Shown in pieces: positions 1-7,363 of a DNA stretch of 13,158 nucleotides. Origin of the DNA: RGIG8748 sp045545635 (lineage in GTDB: Bacteria; Bacillota; Clostridia; UMGS1810); NCBI GenBank assembly GCA_045545635.1, contig JAZQBI010000098.1, positions 1-13,158 on the forward strand, written 5' to 3'. The notes under the pieces were generated by a model. That model was not told the origin of the DNA. It did not search any database and saw nothing but the letters and a program-made list of their open reading frames with translations. Position 1 is the stretch's first letter, and each line of letters starts with the position of its first letter. Made by a program: the position numbers and the translations under genes.

Positions 1-1158
1 CCCTTTCTTTTTAATGACGGAACCAGAGTCAGAACAAAAGAGGACTGGGAAAGAAGAAGAAAAGAGTTATATGAAAAGACAGTAGATCTCCACTTTGACG
101 GAATGCCTCCTGAGCCGGAGTTTCTGGAGGTTGAACCTCTTTGCTACGGCACAATAAACATATTCCGCATAAAAACCGGAAGAAGAGAATACCCCGTAAT
201 TATGGATATGTATCTCTTCAAAGCCTCATCAAAAAGCAACAATGCTCCCGTAGTAATATCGGGAGATATGTGCTTTGGCAGAATGTTTGACCAAAATATG
301 ATAAAAACAATAACCGATGCAGACATTAATCTGGTAATGTTTAACCGCACAGAGCTTGCACCGGACATATCCATATACAATCTGGATGACCTCAGAACCA
401 CCAAAACAAGCGAATACGGTCTTGGTAACGAAATATGGCAGAATATGCAGGACGGTAATTGCGGCGGTCAGCTTAAAAGATGCTATCCCGAAAGTAAATT
501 CAGTGCTGTTTCCGCATGGGCGTGGGGGTATTCAAGATGCGTAGATGCCCTTGAGATACTCGGCAATGTGGACCTTGACCTTATAGCATTTACAGGACAC
601 TCAAGAGGAGCCAAAACTGCCGCTCTGGCAGGTATCGTTGACGAGAGAGCCGCCATTGTAAACCCCAATGCCACCTGCTGCGGAGGTAACAGCGGTTACA
701 GAATATATATGGAAGCTCTTATGGAAGACGGAACTACTGCCGTAAGTGAAAGACTTGACAATATATTCCGCCTTTTCCCCGCATGGATGGGACAGGGAAT
801 GAAAGAATACATAGGCAGAGAGGGAGAACTGCCCTTTGACTCCCATGAGTTCAAAGCTATGATAGCTCCCAGAGTTCTATTTGTTTCCGAGGCTGCCAAC
901 GACATCTGGGCAAACCCTGTGGGTACATATCAGACAACAGTTGCCGCAGGCGAGGTTTACAAATTCCTTGGTTGTGAGGAAAACCTCATATGGTACTTCC
1001 GCACCGGAGGTCACAACCAGACTACCGAGGACCTTGAACAACTTGTAAATGTAGTAAACCATATAAGATGCGGTGAAAAGCTCAACGAAAAATTCTTCAA
1101 ACGTCCGTTTAAAGACATAGAGCCTGCATATGACTGGCAGTGTCCTGAGGGAATGTAA
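1..1158 (+). CDS. CE15-like alpha/beta hydrolase (carbohydrate esterase), 5'-truncated
   Basis: The frame is open from the first base to the TAA at 1156-1158, so 385 residues are visible and the true start lies upstream. The ATG at 103 is probably internal, because the residues before it (FNDGTRVRTKEDWERRRKEL) read like the N-terminal start of bacterial glucuronoyl/acetylxylan esterase-type hydrolases. The nucleophile elbow is GHSRGAK, with the serine at visible residue 201. It is followed by a Cys/Gly-rich NPNATCCGGNSG segment. The likely histidine is in FRTGGHNQ (visible residue 336), and an acidic candidate is D299 in EAANDIWANP. CE15 enzymes hydrolyse glucuronate esters linking xylan to lignin, and relatives deacetylate plant polysaccharides. 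Exact substrate is not determined here. No signal peptide can be judged because the N-terminus is missing. The gene converges on the serine dehydratase gene and shares its terminator. Family assignment is fairly sure; substrate is not. Confidence 0.82.
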   Translation, partial: PFLFNDGTRVRTKEDWERRRKELYEKTVDLHFDGMPPEPEFLEVEPLCYGTINIFRIKTGRREYPVIMDMYLFKASSKSNNAPVVISGDMCFGRMFDQNMIKTITDADINLVMFNRTELAPDISIYNLDDLRTTKTSEYGLGNEIWQNMQDGNCGGQLKRCYPESKFSAVSAWAWGYSRCVDALEILGNVDLDLIAFTGHSRGAKTAALAGIVDERAAIVNPNATCCGGNSGYRIYMEALMEDGTTAVSERLDNIFRLFPAWMGQGMKEYIGREGELPFDSHEFKAMIAPRVLFVSEAANDIWANPVGTYQTTVAAGEVYKFLGCEENLIWYFRTGGHNQTTEDLEQLVNVVNHIRCGEKLNEKFFKRPFKDIEPAYDWQCPEGM

Positions 1159-1176
1159 AAATACAAAAAACTATTG

Positions 1177-1224
1177 AAAAAAATATGTAGAAATCCGCAA
1201 ATGCGAATTTCTACATATTTTTTT
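1177..1224. terminator. Bidirectional rho-independent terminator between convergent genes
   Basis: A perfect 18-bp inverted repeat (arms 1177-1194 and 1207-1224) encloses a 12-base loop that can itself form a short CGC/GCG pairing. Each arm ends in seven A or seven T, so the hairpin carries a U tract when read from either side. It lies 18 bases after the esterase stop and 17 bases beyond the serine dehydratase stop, as expected for a shared terminator. Confidence 0.85.
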
Positions 1225-1241
1225 CATATAAAAGCTAATAT

Positions 1242-2672
1242 TTATATCTTTACTTTTGCAAGTCCTCCCTCCGAGGTCTCCTTGTATGACGAATGCATAT
1301 CCAATCCTGTTTCTTTCATTGTTTTTACCACTGTATCAAAAGATATTTTTCGGCTCCCCCACAAAAAGCTTGCCAGGGAAACAGCATTTATAGCACGCAT
1401 TGCGGCTACGGCATTACGCTCTATGCAGGGAATCTGCACAAGACCGCATATGGGATCGCAGGTTAGTCCCAGATGGTGTTCTATGGCAATCTCTGCGGCG
1501 TATTCAATCTTGTCTGTACTTAGTTCAAAAAGCTCTCCGAGAGCTGCCGCCGCCATTGCACAGGCACTGCCTACTTCCGCCTGACATCCGCACTCTGCTC
1601 CCGATATGGAAGCATTGGTTTTTATGATATTACCCACAAGTCCTGCCGTCATAAGAGCATGGACTATTTTTTCGTCACTGTAGTCTCCCCTTAGTTGTTC
1701 ATAGTACATAACCGCAGGCACAACTCCTGCCGCACCGCAGGTGGGAGCAGTAACAATTTTCTCCCCTCCGGCATTTTGCTCTCCAACGGCAAATGCATAG
1801 GAACAGACCAGACGGTTTTCTTTTGTCTGGGCACTTTCGTCTATATGCTGGGAATTGTATAGCGATTTGGCTTTCTTGACAACACCCAGTCCTCCGGGGA
1901 GTATTCCCTCATCACTAAGTCCCTTTTTTATTGTTTCTTTCATTTGATTCCATACCATATGCATATACGAAACAAATTCGCTATCTTCATTTTCCAGTAC
2001 ATATTGCCATAGTCTCATTGAATTCCTACTGCAATAGTCGGCTATATCCGCAAACTTGTCAAGCTTATATATTTTCCTCGGTTTTTCCACGGGGTAGTTA
2101 TCCATTTGTATACTGCCGCCGCCAACACTGTGAACACGAACGGTTGAAATAACTTTGTTGTCTTTAAAGGCTGTAAGCACCATTGTGTTTGGGTGAGGCA
2201 GGTTGTTTGCCACAGTATCAAATCTGACCTCGCAACCCACGGGAAGCATAGTCTTTTTTATTACTGTATCCGTACCGTGACCTCTGCCCGTTTTTGCAAG
2301 AGAGCCATAGAGTACCGCCTGAAATCTGTCTGCATCGGGATTGTCGTTTTTAAAGATAGCACACGCTCTTTCAGGTCCTATTGTATGAGAGCTTGACGGT
2401 CCTCTTCCGATTTTATAGAGCTCCCTGAGAGACTCCATACCGGATTCTTTTTTGTCTACCTGTGGTTTTTCGCCTGATTTAAGAAAAAATTCTACGGGCA
2501 CCGAAAAAACCCCTGAAAGCCGAATGAGATTTTGTGCTGACGGAGTAGACAGACCAAGCTCCCATTTTGATACTGCTCTGTCTGTAATCCCCAAAAGCTC
2601 TCCAAGTGTTCTCTGTGACATATTTTTCTCTTTACGAAGCTGTGCTATTTTTCTTCCATAAAAATTATCCAT
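1242..2672 (-). CDS. L-serine ammonia-lyase (Fe-S L-serine dehydratase) fused to an N-terminal XRE/Cro-C1 HTH domain
   Basis: Converts L-serine to pyruvate and ammonia with a [4Fe-4S] cluster. I start it at the ATG at 2672 (476 aa): AGAGG lies six bases upstream, whereas the longer reading would need a TTG at 2702. Residues about 5-65 are a classic XRE helix-turn-helix (KIAQLRKEKNMSQ then AVSKWELGLSTPS). From about residue 80 the single-chain dehydratase follows: beta-type domain with IGRGPSSSHTIGP (about 88-100), then alpha-type domain with APTCGAAGVVPA (about 309-320). Probable cluster cysteines are C363 (CGCQ), C405 (LTCDP) and C416 (IPCIERN). Their 42 and 11 residue spacing equals that of the C343/C385/C396 ligands I recall for the Legionella enzyme. 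The dehydratase part is full length, so this is a true fusion, not a remnant. The HTH probably binds DNA or couples enzyme state to transcription; this is inference. No clear promoter was found upstream. Confidence 0.93.
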   Translation of the reverse strand: MDNFYGRKIAQLRKEKNMSQRTLGELLGITDRAVSKWELGLSTPSAQNLIRLSGVFSVPVEFFLKSGEKPQVDKKESGMESLRELYKIGRGPSSSHTIGPERACAIFKNDNPDADRFQAVLYGSLAKTGRGHGTDTVIKKTMLPVGCEVRFDTVANNLPHPNTMVLTAFKDNKVISTVRVHSVGGGSIQMDNYPVEKPRKIYKLDKFADIADYCSRNSMRLWQYVLENEDSEFVSYMHMVWNQMKETIKKGLSDEGILPGGLGVVKKAKSLYNSQHIDESAQTKENRLVCSYAFAVGEQNAGGEKIVTAPTCGAAGVVPAVMYYEQLRGDYSDEKIVHALMTAGLVGNIIKTNASISGAECGCQAEVGSACAMAAAALGELFELSTDKIEYAAEIAIEHHLGLTCDPICGLVQIPCIERNAVAAMRAINAVSLASFLWGSRKISFDTVVKTMKETGLDMHSSYKETSEGGLAKVKI

Positions 2673-2831
2673 TGCATACCTCTGATTTGTTAGCCTTATC
2701 AATCAACACTAAAGCGTTGGTCGTTAAGCTGGTTTTGTACCTCGACACACGTTTTCGCACCGAAGTATGTTTATGTTAGTTATTTTACAGCAAAATTCTC
2801 CAACTATAAAGAACTTTTTAAAAATTATTTT

Positions 2832-2866
2832 AAAAGCACACTCAACCACAGGTTGAGTGTGCTTTT
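2832..2866 (-). terminator. Rho-independent terminator of the GntR-led operon
   Basis: A perfect 16-bp stem (2832-2847 with 2851-2866) closes a three-base loop. Read on the minus strand the 3' arm ends in TTTT and runs into AT-rich, T-heavy sequence. It lies about 100 bases beyond the stop of the dehydrogenase gene, the last gene of the operon, and upstream of the serine dehydratase gene. It should therefore insulate the two units. Confidence 0.75.
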
Positions 2867-2877
2867 GGGCAATACAA

Positions 2878-2927
2878 GAGGGCGCTGCCTCAATTTAGTG
2901 AAAAATCACTTATTGAGACTCGCCCTT
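2878..2927. repeat. Long imperfect intergenic hairpin, possible REP/MITE-like element
   Basis: Three stacked stem segments fold this 50-base stretch: 2878-2884 with 2921-2927 (7 bp, one G-T pair), 2889-2894 with 2912-2917 (CTCAAT/ATTGAG), and 2897-2901 with 2906-2910 around an AAAA tetraloop. Small internal loops separate them. It lies between the dehydrogenase stop and the terminator at 2832-2866. It lacks a strong T tract, so it is less convincing as a terminator. It could be a dispersed palindromic repeat or an RNA-stabilising 3' structure. No second copy was seen in this window. Confidence 0.5.
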
Positions 2928-2967
2928 AAAACTTCTGCAATGGATGTAAAAAATATAAATCCCGGGT

Positions 2968-3993
2968 TTAATTTTCTATAACGGACTTTATAAGGCTTCT
3001 GTCTTTTTTTTCGTAAAGCTCAATAGCCTTGTCTATTTCCTCCAGACGGAAGGTATGTGTAACCATATCCCTAAGATTAATTCTACCTGACTCCACAAGA
3101 GACACCAGAGTGTCCCACCCTGCACAGTACTCCAGAATTCCATGGAGACGAAGCTGTTTTATCATCATCTTCATAAAGGGGAATTCTATCTTTGCACTTG
3201 CATCGGGTATGCCGTAGTACAGCACATCTCCGCCCGTCTTGCAGGCATCAAAGCAAAGGAGAATACTCTCTACACTTCCTGCGGCATCCATAACATAGTC
3301 GCATCCCTCACCGTTTGTAAGCTCCATCACACGGGAGAGAACATCCTCATTTGACGCATCTATCACATCATCCGCACCGAATTTCAGAGCATATTGAAGT
3401 CTTTGCTCCCCTCTTGCGGAAACTATGACCTTCCTTGCACCGCTCACCTTTGCCGCCTGCAAAAATGCAAGTCCGGCAGGGCCTGCACCCTGAACGAGAA
3501 CTGTGCTTCCGGGTTTAACTCCTATGCGAAGCACCGCACCAAAGGGGCACGCCACACTCTCCATAATTGCCGCTTCCCGGAAAGGAATAGACCCAGGAAG
3601 ATGGACAAGGCACTGGGCAGGCACTCTTACATACTCTGCATATCCGCCGTCATAAGGATCATATCCTATTTCCTGCTTTTCGGGGCAAAGCTCTCTGCGT
3701 CCGCTTTTGCAGGCAACACATCTGCCGCAGGATATGATGGTGTCTATTACCACCCTGTCACCTTTTTTCCATCCGTCAACACCTGCTCCAACCTCTTCTA
3801 CAACACCTGAAATTTCGTGACCGAGAACATGAGGCGGTTTGGCAAGCTTTACCTTTCCCATTATCATATGTATATCGGTAGCACATACTCCTACCGCTTT
3901 AACTTTGACTACAACGTGCTTTTCGTCTGCCGAGGGTATGGGTTTATCCACAATACTTACATGGCCGACCTTATCCCATAATGCTGCTTTCAT
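2968..3993 (-). CDS. Zinc-dependent medium-chain alcohol/polyol dehydrogenase
   Basis: Member of the MDR superfamily (sorbitol/threonine/L-idonate dehydrogenase-like), an NAD(P)-dependent oxidoreductase acting on a hydroxyl or ketone. At 341 aa it is full length. Catalytic zinc residues are C37 (GVCATD), H59-E60 (GHE) and probably E145. The structural zinc site is complete: C89, C92, C95 and C103. The Rossmann nucleotide-binding motif GAGPAG lies at about 169-174. The ATG at 3993 is preceded by AAGGTAGGTG about five bases upstream. It is the last gene of the operon, 17 bases after the DapA-family gene, and a terminator follows. With a sugar-acid dehydratase and an aldolase in the same transcript, a sugar, sugar acid or keto-sugar substrate is likely (inference). 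Similarity alone cannot separate glucose-, idonate- or galactonate-type activities. Confidence 0.9.
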   Translation of the reverse strand: MKAALWDKVGHVSIVDKPIPSADEKHVVVKVKAVGVCATDIHMIMGKVKLAKPPHVLGHEISGVVEEVGAGVDGWKKGDRVVIDTIISCGRCVACKSGRRELCPEKQEIGYDPYDGGYAEYVRVPAQCLVHLPGSIPFREAAIMESVACPFGAVLRIGVKPGSTVLVQGAGPAGLAFLQAAKVSGARKVIVSARGEQRLQYALKFGADDVIDASNEDVLSRVMELTNGEGCDYVMDAAGSVESILLCFDACKTGGDVLYYGIPDASAKIEFPFMKMMIKQLRLHGILEYCAGWDTLVSLVESGRINLRDMVTHTFRLEEIDKAIELYEKKDRSLIKSVIEN

Positions 3994-4010
3994 AGAAACA
4001 CCTACCTTTT

Positions 4011-4898
4011 TTATCGGACTTCTCTCAGGAGAAGCTCAAGCTCTGCACTTATGGCAAGCCGCAGAGAGCGGATTGCCGCCTCATCTACAACCTGACAGTG
4101 TCCCATCGGCAGACCTCTCTGTTCATAAACAAGCTTGTATCCGCTTGGAAACATTGTGGAATCTGCAAGACGAAGTAATCTCAGAACCTTTTGGTTTAAT
4201 ACCATGGCATCTGTTATTTTCCCTGCATTAAAAAGCTCATAGATTCGTGCATTGACCTCGGGTACTATTACGGAAAATGCCGTAACAGAGCCTACACAAC
4301 CTGCAAGAAGGCTCGGAACAAGGCTATCGTCAGTACCGCCCATAAGAGAAAAGTCAGGACGGTTTCTGCGTACCAGATCAGCTTCGTGGGCAATCTGCTT
4401 GATGTTGGCAGATGAGTCCTTCATACCCACTATTCGCCTTTCGCCAAGAAGCTCCTCAAAGGACGGAACCTCAATTGTATTTGTAAACATAGGGATTTTG
4501 TACAGAACTATATCGCAGATGTTCTGCTTTGCAAGATATCTGTAATATCTTACAACATCCTCCTGCTTCATGGTAAAGTAGTAGGGAGGGCAAATCATAG
4601 TTGCATCGTAGCCAAAGTTTGCCGCCACCTTCATATATTTAATTGTTGTTGCGGGATTGGGATCGGATGCACCTGCAAGAAGCTTCTTTTTTCCTTTCAA
4701 AAACCTTGCCGCAAACTCAAGCATCTCCACATTCTGCTCAGGGGAAAGACTTATAAATTCGCCGGTAGTTCCGCAAACAAAAAATCCCGTAATATCGGAT
4801 TTCGAGACAAAATCCAGTTCTTTTTCATAGGCGTTGTAATCCACCTTGCCGTCCTCGGTAAAGGGTGTGAGCAAAACGCCAAAAGCACCTTTTAACAT
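4011..4898 (-). CDS. DapA-family (DHDPS/N-acetylneuraminate lyase superfamily) aldolase or dehydratase
   Basis: A class I, Schiff-base TIM-barrel lyase of 295 aa, normal for the family. The N-terminal GVLLTPFTEDG and the carboxylate-binding GTTGE (43-47) are present. The likely Schiff-base lysine is K160 in GMKDSS, and the proton-relay tyrosine is Y133. The usual Y-N-x-P motif reads Y-K-I-P here, so Asn is replaced by Lys next to the catalytic Tyr. Family members cleave 2-keto-3-deoxy sugar acids or sialic acid to pyruvate plus an aldehyde, condense pyruvate with an aldehyde, or dehydrate keto-acids. Because the operon also holds a mandelate-racemase-type dehydratase, 2-keto-3-deoxy-acid cleavage is the favoured role over lysine biosynthesis (inference). 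AAAGGA lies eight bases before the ATG. Only five bases separate it from the M24 gene upstream. Confidence 0.9.
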   Translation of the reverse strand: MLKGAFGVLLTPFTEDGKVDYNAYEKELDFVSKSDITGFFVCGTTGEFISLSPEQNVEMLEFAARFLKGKKKLLAGASDPNPATTIKYMKVAANFGYDATMICPPYYFTMKQEDVVRYYRYLAKQNICDIVLYKIPMFTNTIEVPSFEELLGERRIVGMKDSSANIKQIAHEADLVRRNRPDFSLMGGTDDSLVPSLLAGCVGSVTAFSVIVPEVNARIYELFNAGKITDAMVLNQKVLRLLRLADSTMFPSGYKLVYEQRGLPMGHCQVVDEAAIRSLRLAISAELELLLREVR

Positions 4899-4903
4899 AA
4901 AGA

Positions 4904-5542
4904 TTATCCTTTCACTGTAAATTCATCTGCATCCATACTGAGAGTGCACATCCTCACTGCTCCGCATTTTGTAATAAGATAATTGTTTTCCAGCCGTATT
5001 CCAAATTCACCGGGATAATATATGGCAGGCTCCAGTGTTACCACCATACCCTCGGTAAGGCTTTCCTCACATTCCGGCACAAACCGAGGCTCGGCAACAA
5101 TATCCTCATCCCCCACTCTGTGGCCGCCGTGGTGAGTAAAGGCATTGGGGGAATCTATTGCCTCTCTCATATTGTGCCATACCTCCGATGCTCTGCAACC
5201 GGGCATAAGCATCTTTTCGCCCACCACAATTGCTTTGGAAACTCTGTAAAATGCATCTCTCTGTTTTGGAGAGATATCTCCCATAAAATACACTCGGGTA
5301 AGGTCTGACCACTTTCCGTCAGTACACACCTGCAAATCAAGAAGAACCACATCACCGGACTTTATCACTCTGTCTGTGGGAATACCCTCAATATCTGCAG
5401 ATCGCTCTCCTGATATGATATCACCCTGCCAATTGGGACAGACGGAAGATACCACATCCGCAAGCTCCTTTTCTGTCATACCGATGTGCAGGTTTTCCTT
5501 AACGGCTGTATGAATTTTTTCCTGCAATTTGTAGGTATCCAT
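4904..5542 (-). CDS. Stand-alone M24-family (creatinase/aminopeptidase P fold) metallohydrolase
   Basis: A 212-aa pita-bread-fold protein with only the catalytic domain; the N-terminal creatinase-type domain of typical Xaa-Pro peptidases is absent, so it is shorter than usual. All five dinuclear metal ligands can be placed: D69 (VLLDLQ), D80 (WSDLTR), H141 in the HHGGHRVG segment (canonical GHGIG), E171 (TLEPAIY) and E185 (RLENNYLI). It should therefore be an active Mn/Co/Zn hydrolase, with no signal peptide and so cytosolic. Its start ATG overlaps the stop of the upstream gene by one base (TAATG), and GAGG lies in that gene's final codons, which suggests translational coupling. M24 relatives include prolidase, methionine aminopeptidase, creatinase and ectoine hydrolase. 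Why one sits among sugar-acid enzymes is unclear: it could hydrolyse a substrate amide bond instead of peptides. Confidence 0.85.
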   Translation of the reverse strand: MDTYKLQEKIHTAVKENLHIGMTEKELADVVSSVCPNWQGDIISGERSADIEGIPTDRVIKSGDVVLLDLQVCTDGKWSDLTRVYFMGDISPKQRDAFYRVSKAIVVGEKMLMPGCRASEVWHNMREAIDSPNAFTHHGGHRVGDEDIVAEPRFVPECEESLTEGMVVTLEPAIYYPGEFGIRLENNYLITKCGAVRMCTLSMDADEFTVKG

Positions 5543-6663
5543 TATTTAACCTCGTAACGTTTTAATACTTCTTCATCGATTTCCACACCGAGACCGGGCT
5601 TGTCGGGAATATTTACATAACCCTCATCATCAATGGCAAAGTGCTTCTTGACAAGATTCTTGGAAAGAACTGTTTCCTGACAGCAGTATTCAAGCCATAG
5701 CGCATTTGGAGCTGCTGCAATAACCTGAAGCGATGCACTCATAAGGATTCCTGTCTTGAACGCGTGAGGTATAACGGGAATCTTGTGGAGATATGCCATA
5801 TCAATTACCTTTTTGGCAATTGTGATACCGCCGCAGCGGCTGATATCCGGCTGAATGATGTCTATTCCGCATCCTGCAATAAGCTCGTTGAACTCAAACA
5901 TTGTTCCCACCTGCTCACCTGCAGAAATTCTCATATCTACACTGCTTGTAAGTCTCTTATATGCATTAAGGTCATCGGGGGTAAAGGGTTCTTCCACCCA
6001 GTAAACATTCTCCTGCTCGAATTCCTTGCAAAGGCGGATGGCAGTCTTGACATCTCTCCACACCATACCGATATCTATCATAAGCTGAGGATCGTCGCCC
6101 ATTGCTTTTCGGCAGGCTCTTACAAGTTCAAGGTCTCTCTTATCGCTCTGTCCCAGTGCACCCCAACCAAATTTGATACCGGTGTAGCCCTGGGGAAGAT
6201 ATGTATCTGCAATTCTCTTTATTTCATCCTCGCTGTCAGGCATAAGGACACTGCAGTATGCAGGAATCTTGTCACGGAATGCACCGCCAAGGAGCTTGTG
6301 AACCGGAACACCCAATTTTTTACCGAGAATATCCCAGATTGCCATATCTATACCGCTCATAGCGTGGATTGCAACACTTCGTCTGCCGTAGTAATTTGCA
6401 AGATTGTACATCTTGTACCATATTTTTTCCACATCAAAGGGGTCTTCGCCAACTACAATATCACGAAGTCCCATACATACCATATGAGATGTGTCTGCCT
6501 CAACAATGGCTTTTACAACATAGGGAGAAGAATCAACCTCACCTATACCGGTAATTCCCTCATCGGTCATAACCTTGATAACTACTGTATCCTGACTTCC
6601 GTCTCCGATAAAGCTAATTTCCGGCTGTTTTACAATAATCGCCTGTACATCTGTGATTTTCAT
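5542..6663 (-). CDS. Mandelate racemase/muconate lactonizing enzyme-family protein, probable sugar-acid dehydratase
   Basis: Enolase-superfamily enzyme of 373 aa, complete. It has the alpha/beta capping domain (about 1-125) and the TIM barrel (about 130-350). Divalent-metal ligands are D197 (MIDIGM), a Glu of WVEEP (224/225) and E250 (SAGEQ). The mandelate-racemase-type dyad D273 (QPDIS) and H300 (IPHAF) is present, and E325 (LEYC) fits the conserved C-terminal acid. These enzymes abstract the proton alpha to a carboxylate and usually dehydrate aldonic or aldaric acids to 2-keto-3-deoxy acids. The usual K-x-K on the second barrel strand reads K164-F-G, so one lysine is missing. The product would suit the DapA-family enzyme downstream. 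The ATG at 6663 follows AAGGCGG. It starts 19 bases after the GntR gene. The exact substrate cannot be assigned. Confidence 0.9.
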   Translation of the reverse strand: MKITDVQAIIVKQPEISFIGDGSQDTVVIKVMTDEGITGIGEVDSSPYVVKAIVEADTSHMVCMGLRDIVVGEDPFDVEKIWYKMYNLANYYGRRSVAIHAMSGIDMAIWDILGKKLGVPVHKLLGGAFRDKIPAYCSVLMPDSEDEIKRIADTYLPQGYTGIKFGWGALGQSDKRDLELVRACRKAMGDDPQLMIDIGMVWRDVKTAIRLCKEFEQENVYWVEEPFTPDDLNAYKRLTSSVDMRISAGEQVGTMFEFNELIAGCGIDIIQPDISRCGGITIAKKVIDMAYLHKIPVIPHAFKTGILMSASLQVIAAAPNALWLEYCCQETVLSKNLVKKHFAIDDEGYVNIPDKPGLGVEIDEEVLKRYEVK

Positions 6664-6682
6664 ATTATTTTCCGCCTTTCTG

Positions 6683-7312
6683 CTATATATTCTCTCCGCA
6701 GGATAATCTGCGTGCTTCTTCGATATGTTCCCTGAGAACCTCCACTGCTTCCTTATCCTTTTCCATAAGAAGCTTTATTATGTGCATATGTCTGTCCTGC
6801 ATACTATCCTCAAGTGTGCGGGACTGAGAAAAGTTAAGAGAAAACAGTTCTCTTATTACAGGAGAAAATGTTCTCCATGTCTGCATAAGTGCCTTGTTTC
6901 CGCTCATTGATACAAGTGTTTCGTGAAAAAGTGCATCAAGACTAAGAAAGTCACTGCCGTTTTTTGCATTTTCCAGTACCATCACAAGTCTGCCAATATC
7001 CAGACTGTCAGCGGAAAGTGCCTGAGAAAGTGCCGTACACTCCACATATGTTCTAAGCTCATAAAGATGGCATATGTCCTCCTTGGTAAGAGACGATATT
7101 CTCTTGGTGCCGTTTGGCATCACACGAATAAGTCCCTCGCCCTCAAGGACCGTAAGAGCACCTCTCAAAGCTGCACGGCTGCAGTCGTAATCCTTGGCAA
7201 ACTGTAGTTCCGTAACAGGTGTATCATTGGGGATATTCCCCATAACTATATCCCGACGAAGCTCCTTTAGCACACTTTGCACTGTATGGCTTCTGCTTAT
7301 TGTACATTGCAT
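6683..7312 (-). CDS. GntR-family (FadR/FCD subfamily) transcriptional regulator
   Basis: First gene of the operon and probably its regulator. I choose the ATG at 7312 (209 aa): AAGGAG lies ten bases upstream, and the longer reading begins at a TTG inside the promoter -35 box. Residues about 10-72 form the winged helix-turn-helix (VLKELRRDIVMGNI, then SRAALRGALTVLEGEGLI). From about 75 an all-helical FCD ligand domain follows, with the usual metal/ligand residues apparently present: D126, H130 (ALFHETL), H177 and H196. FCD regulators bind small carboxylates such as sugar acids, gluconate or lactate and usually repress until the ligand binds. That agrees with the sugar-acid enzymes downstream. 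A double palindrome with TTGT/ACAA half-sites covers its own promoter, which suggests autoregulation. Confidence 0.9.
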   Translation of the reverse strand: MQCTISRSHTVQSVLKELRRDIVMGNIPNDTPVTELQFAKDYDCSRAALRGALTVLEGEGLIRVMPNGTKRISSLTKEDICHLYELRTYVECTALSQALSADSLDIGRLVMVLENAKNGSDFLSLDALFHETLVSMSGNKALMQTWRTFSPVIRELFSLNFSQSRTLEDSMQDRHMHIIKLLMEKDKEAVEVLREHIEEARRLSCGENI

Positions 7313-7334
7313 AAATCCATCACTCCTTACTGTG

Positions 7335-7363
7335 ATTATATATCGTAAATAAAAAATTGTCAA
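7335..7363 (-). promoter_or_regulatory. Consensus sigma-A promoter of the GntR-led operon
   Basis: On the minus strand a perfect -35 TTGACA (7363-7358) and a perfect -10 TATAAT (7340-7335) are separated by exactly 17 bases. The start point would fall near 7328, right at the AAGGAG of the gntR ribosome site, giving a very short leader of about 16-20 bases. The -35 box lies inside the operator-like palindrome at 7356-7367. Confidence 0.88.

Noticed and set aside
2673..2702. TTG-initiated 10-residue N-terminal extension of the serine dehydratase
   Set aside because: The AGAGG ribosome site sits correctly for the ATG at 2672; the extension adds nothing recognisable to the HTH domain.
2673..2830. 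Possible riboswitch or attenuator leader before the serine dehydratase gene
   Set aside because: Only a small 6-bp hairpin (CAACGC/GTGTTG around 2697-2712) and a lone TAAAAT-like -10 are visible; no known riboswitch motif or leader peptide was recognised, and no convincing -35 pairs with the -10.
3394..4231. Plus-strand open frames over the dehydrogenase and DapA-family genes
   Set aside because: They are antisense to clearly assigned enzymes, lack family similarity and lack ribosome sites.
5764..6735. A 323-codon plus-strand open frame across the dehydratase gene
   Set aside because: It is exactly antisense to the well-recognised MR/MLE gene, is rich in Cys/His/Tyr as expected of a reverse-frame shadow, and resembles no protein family I know.
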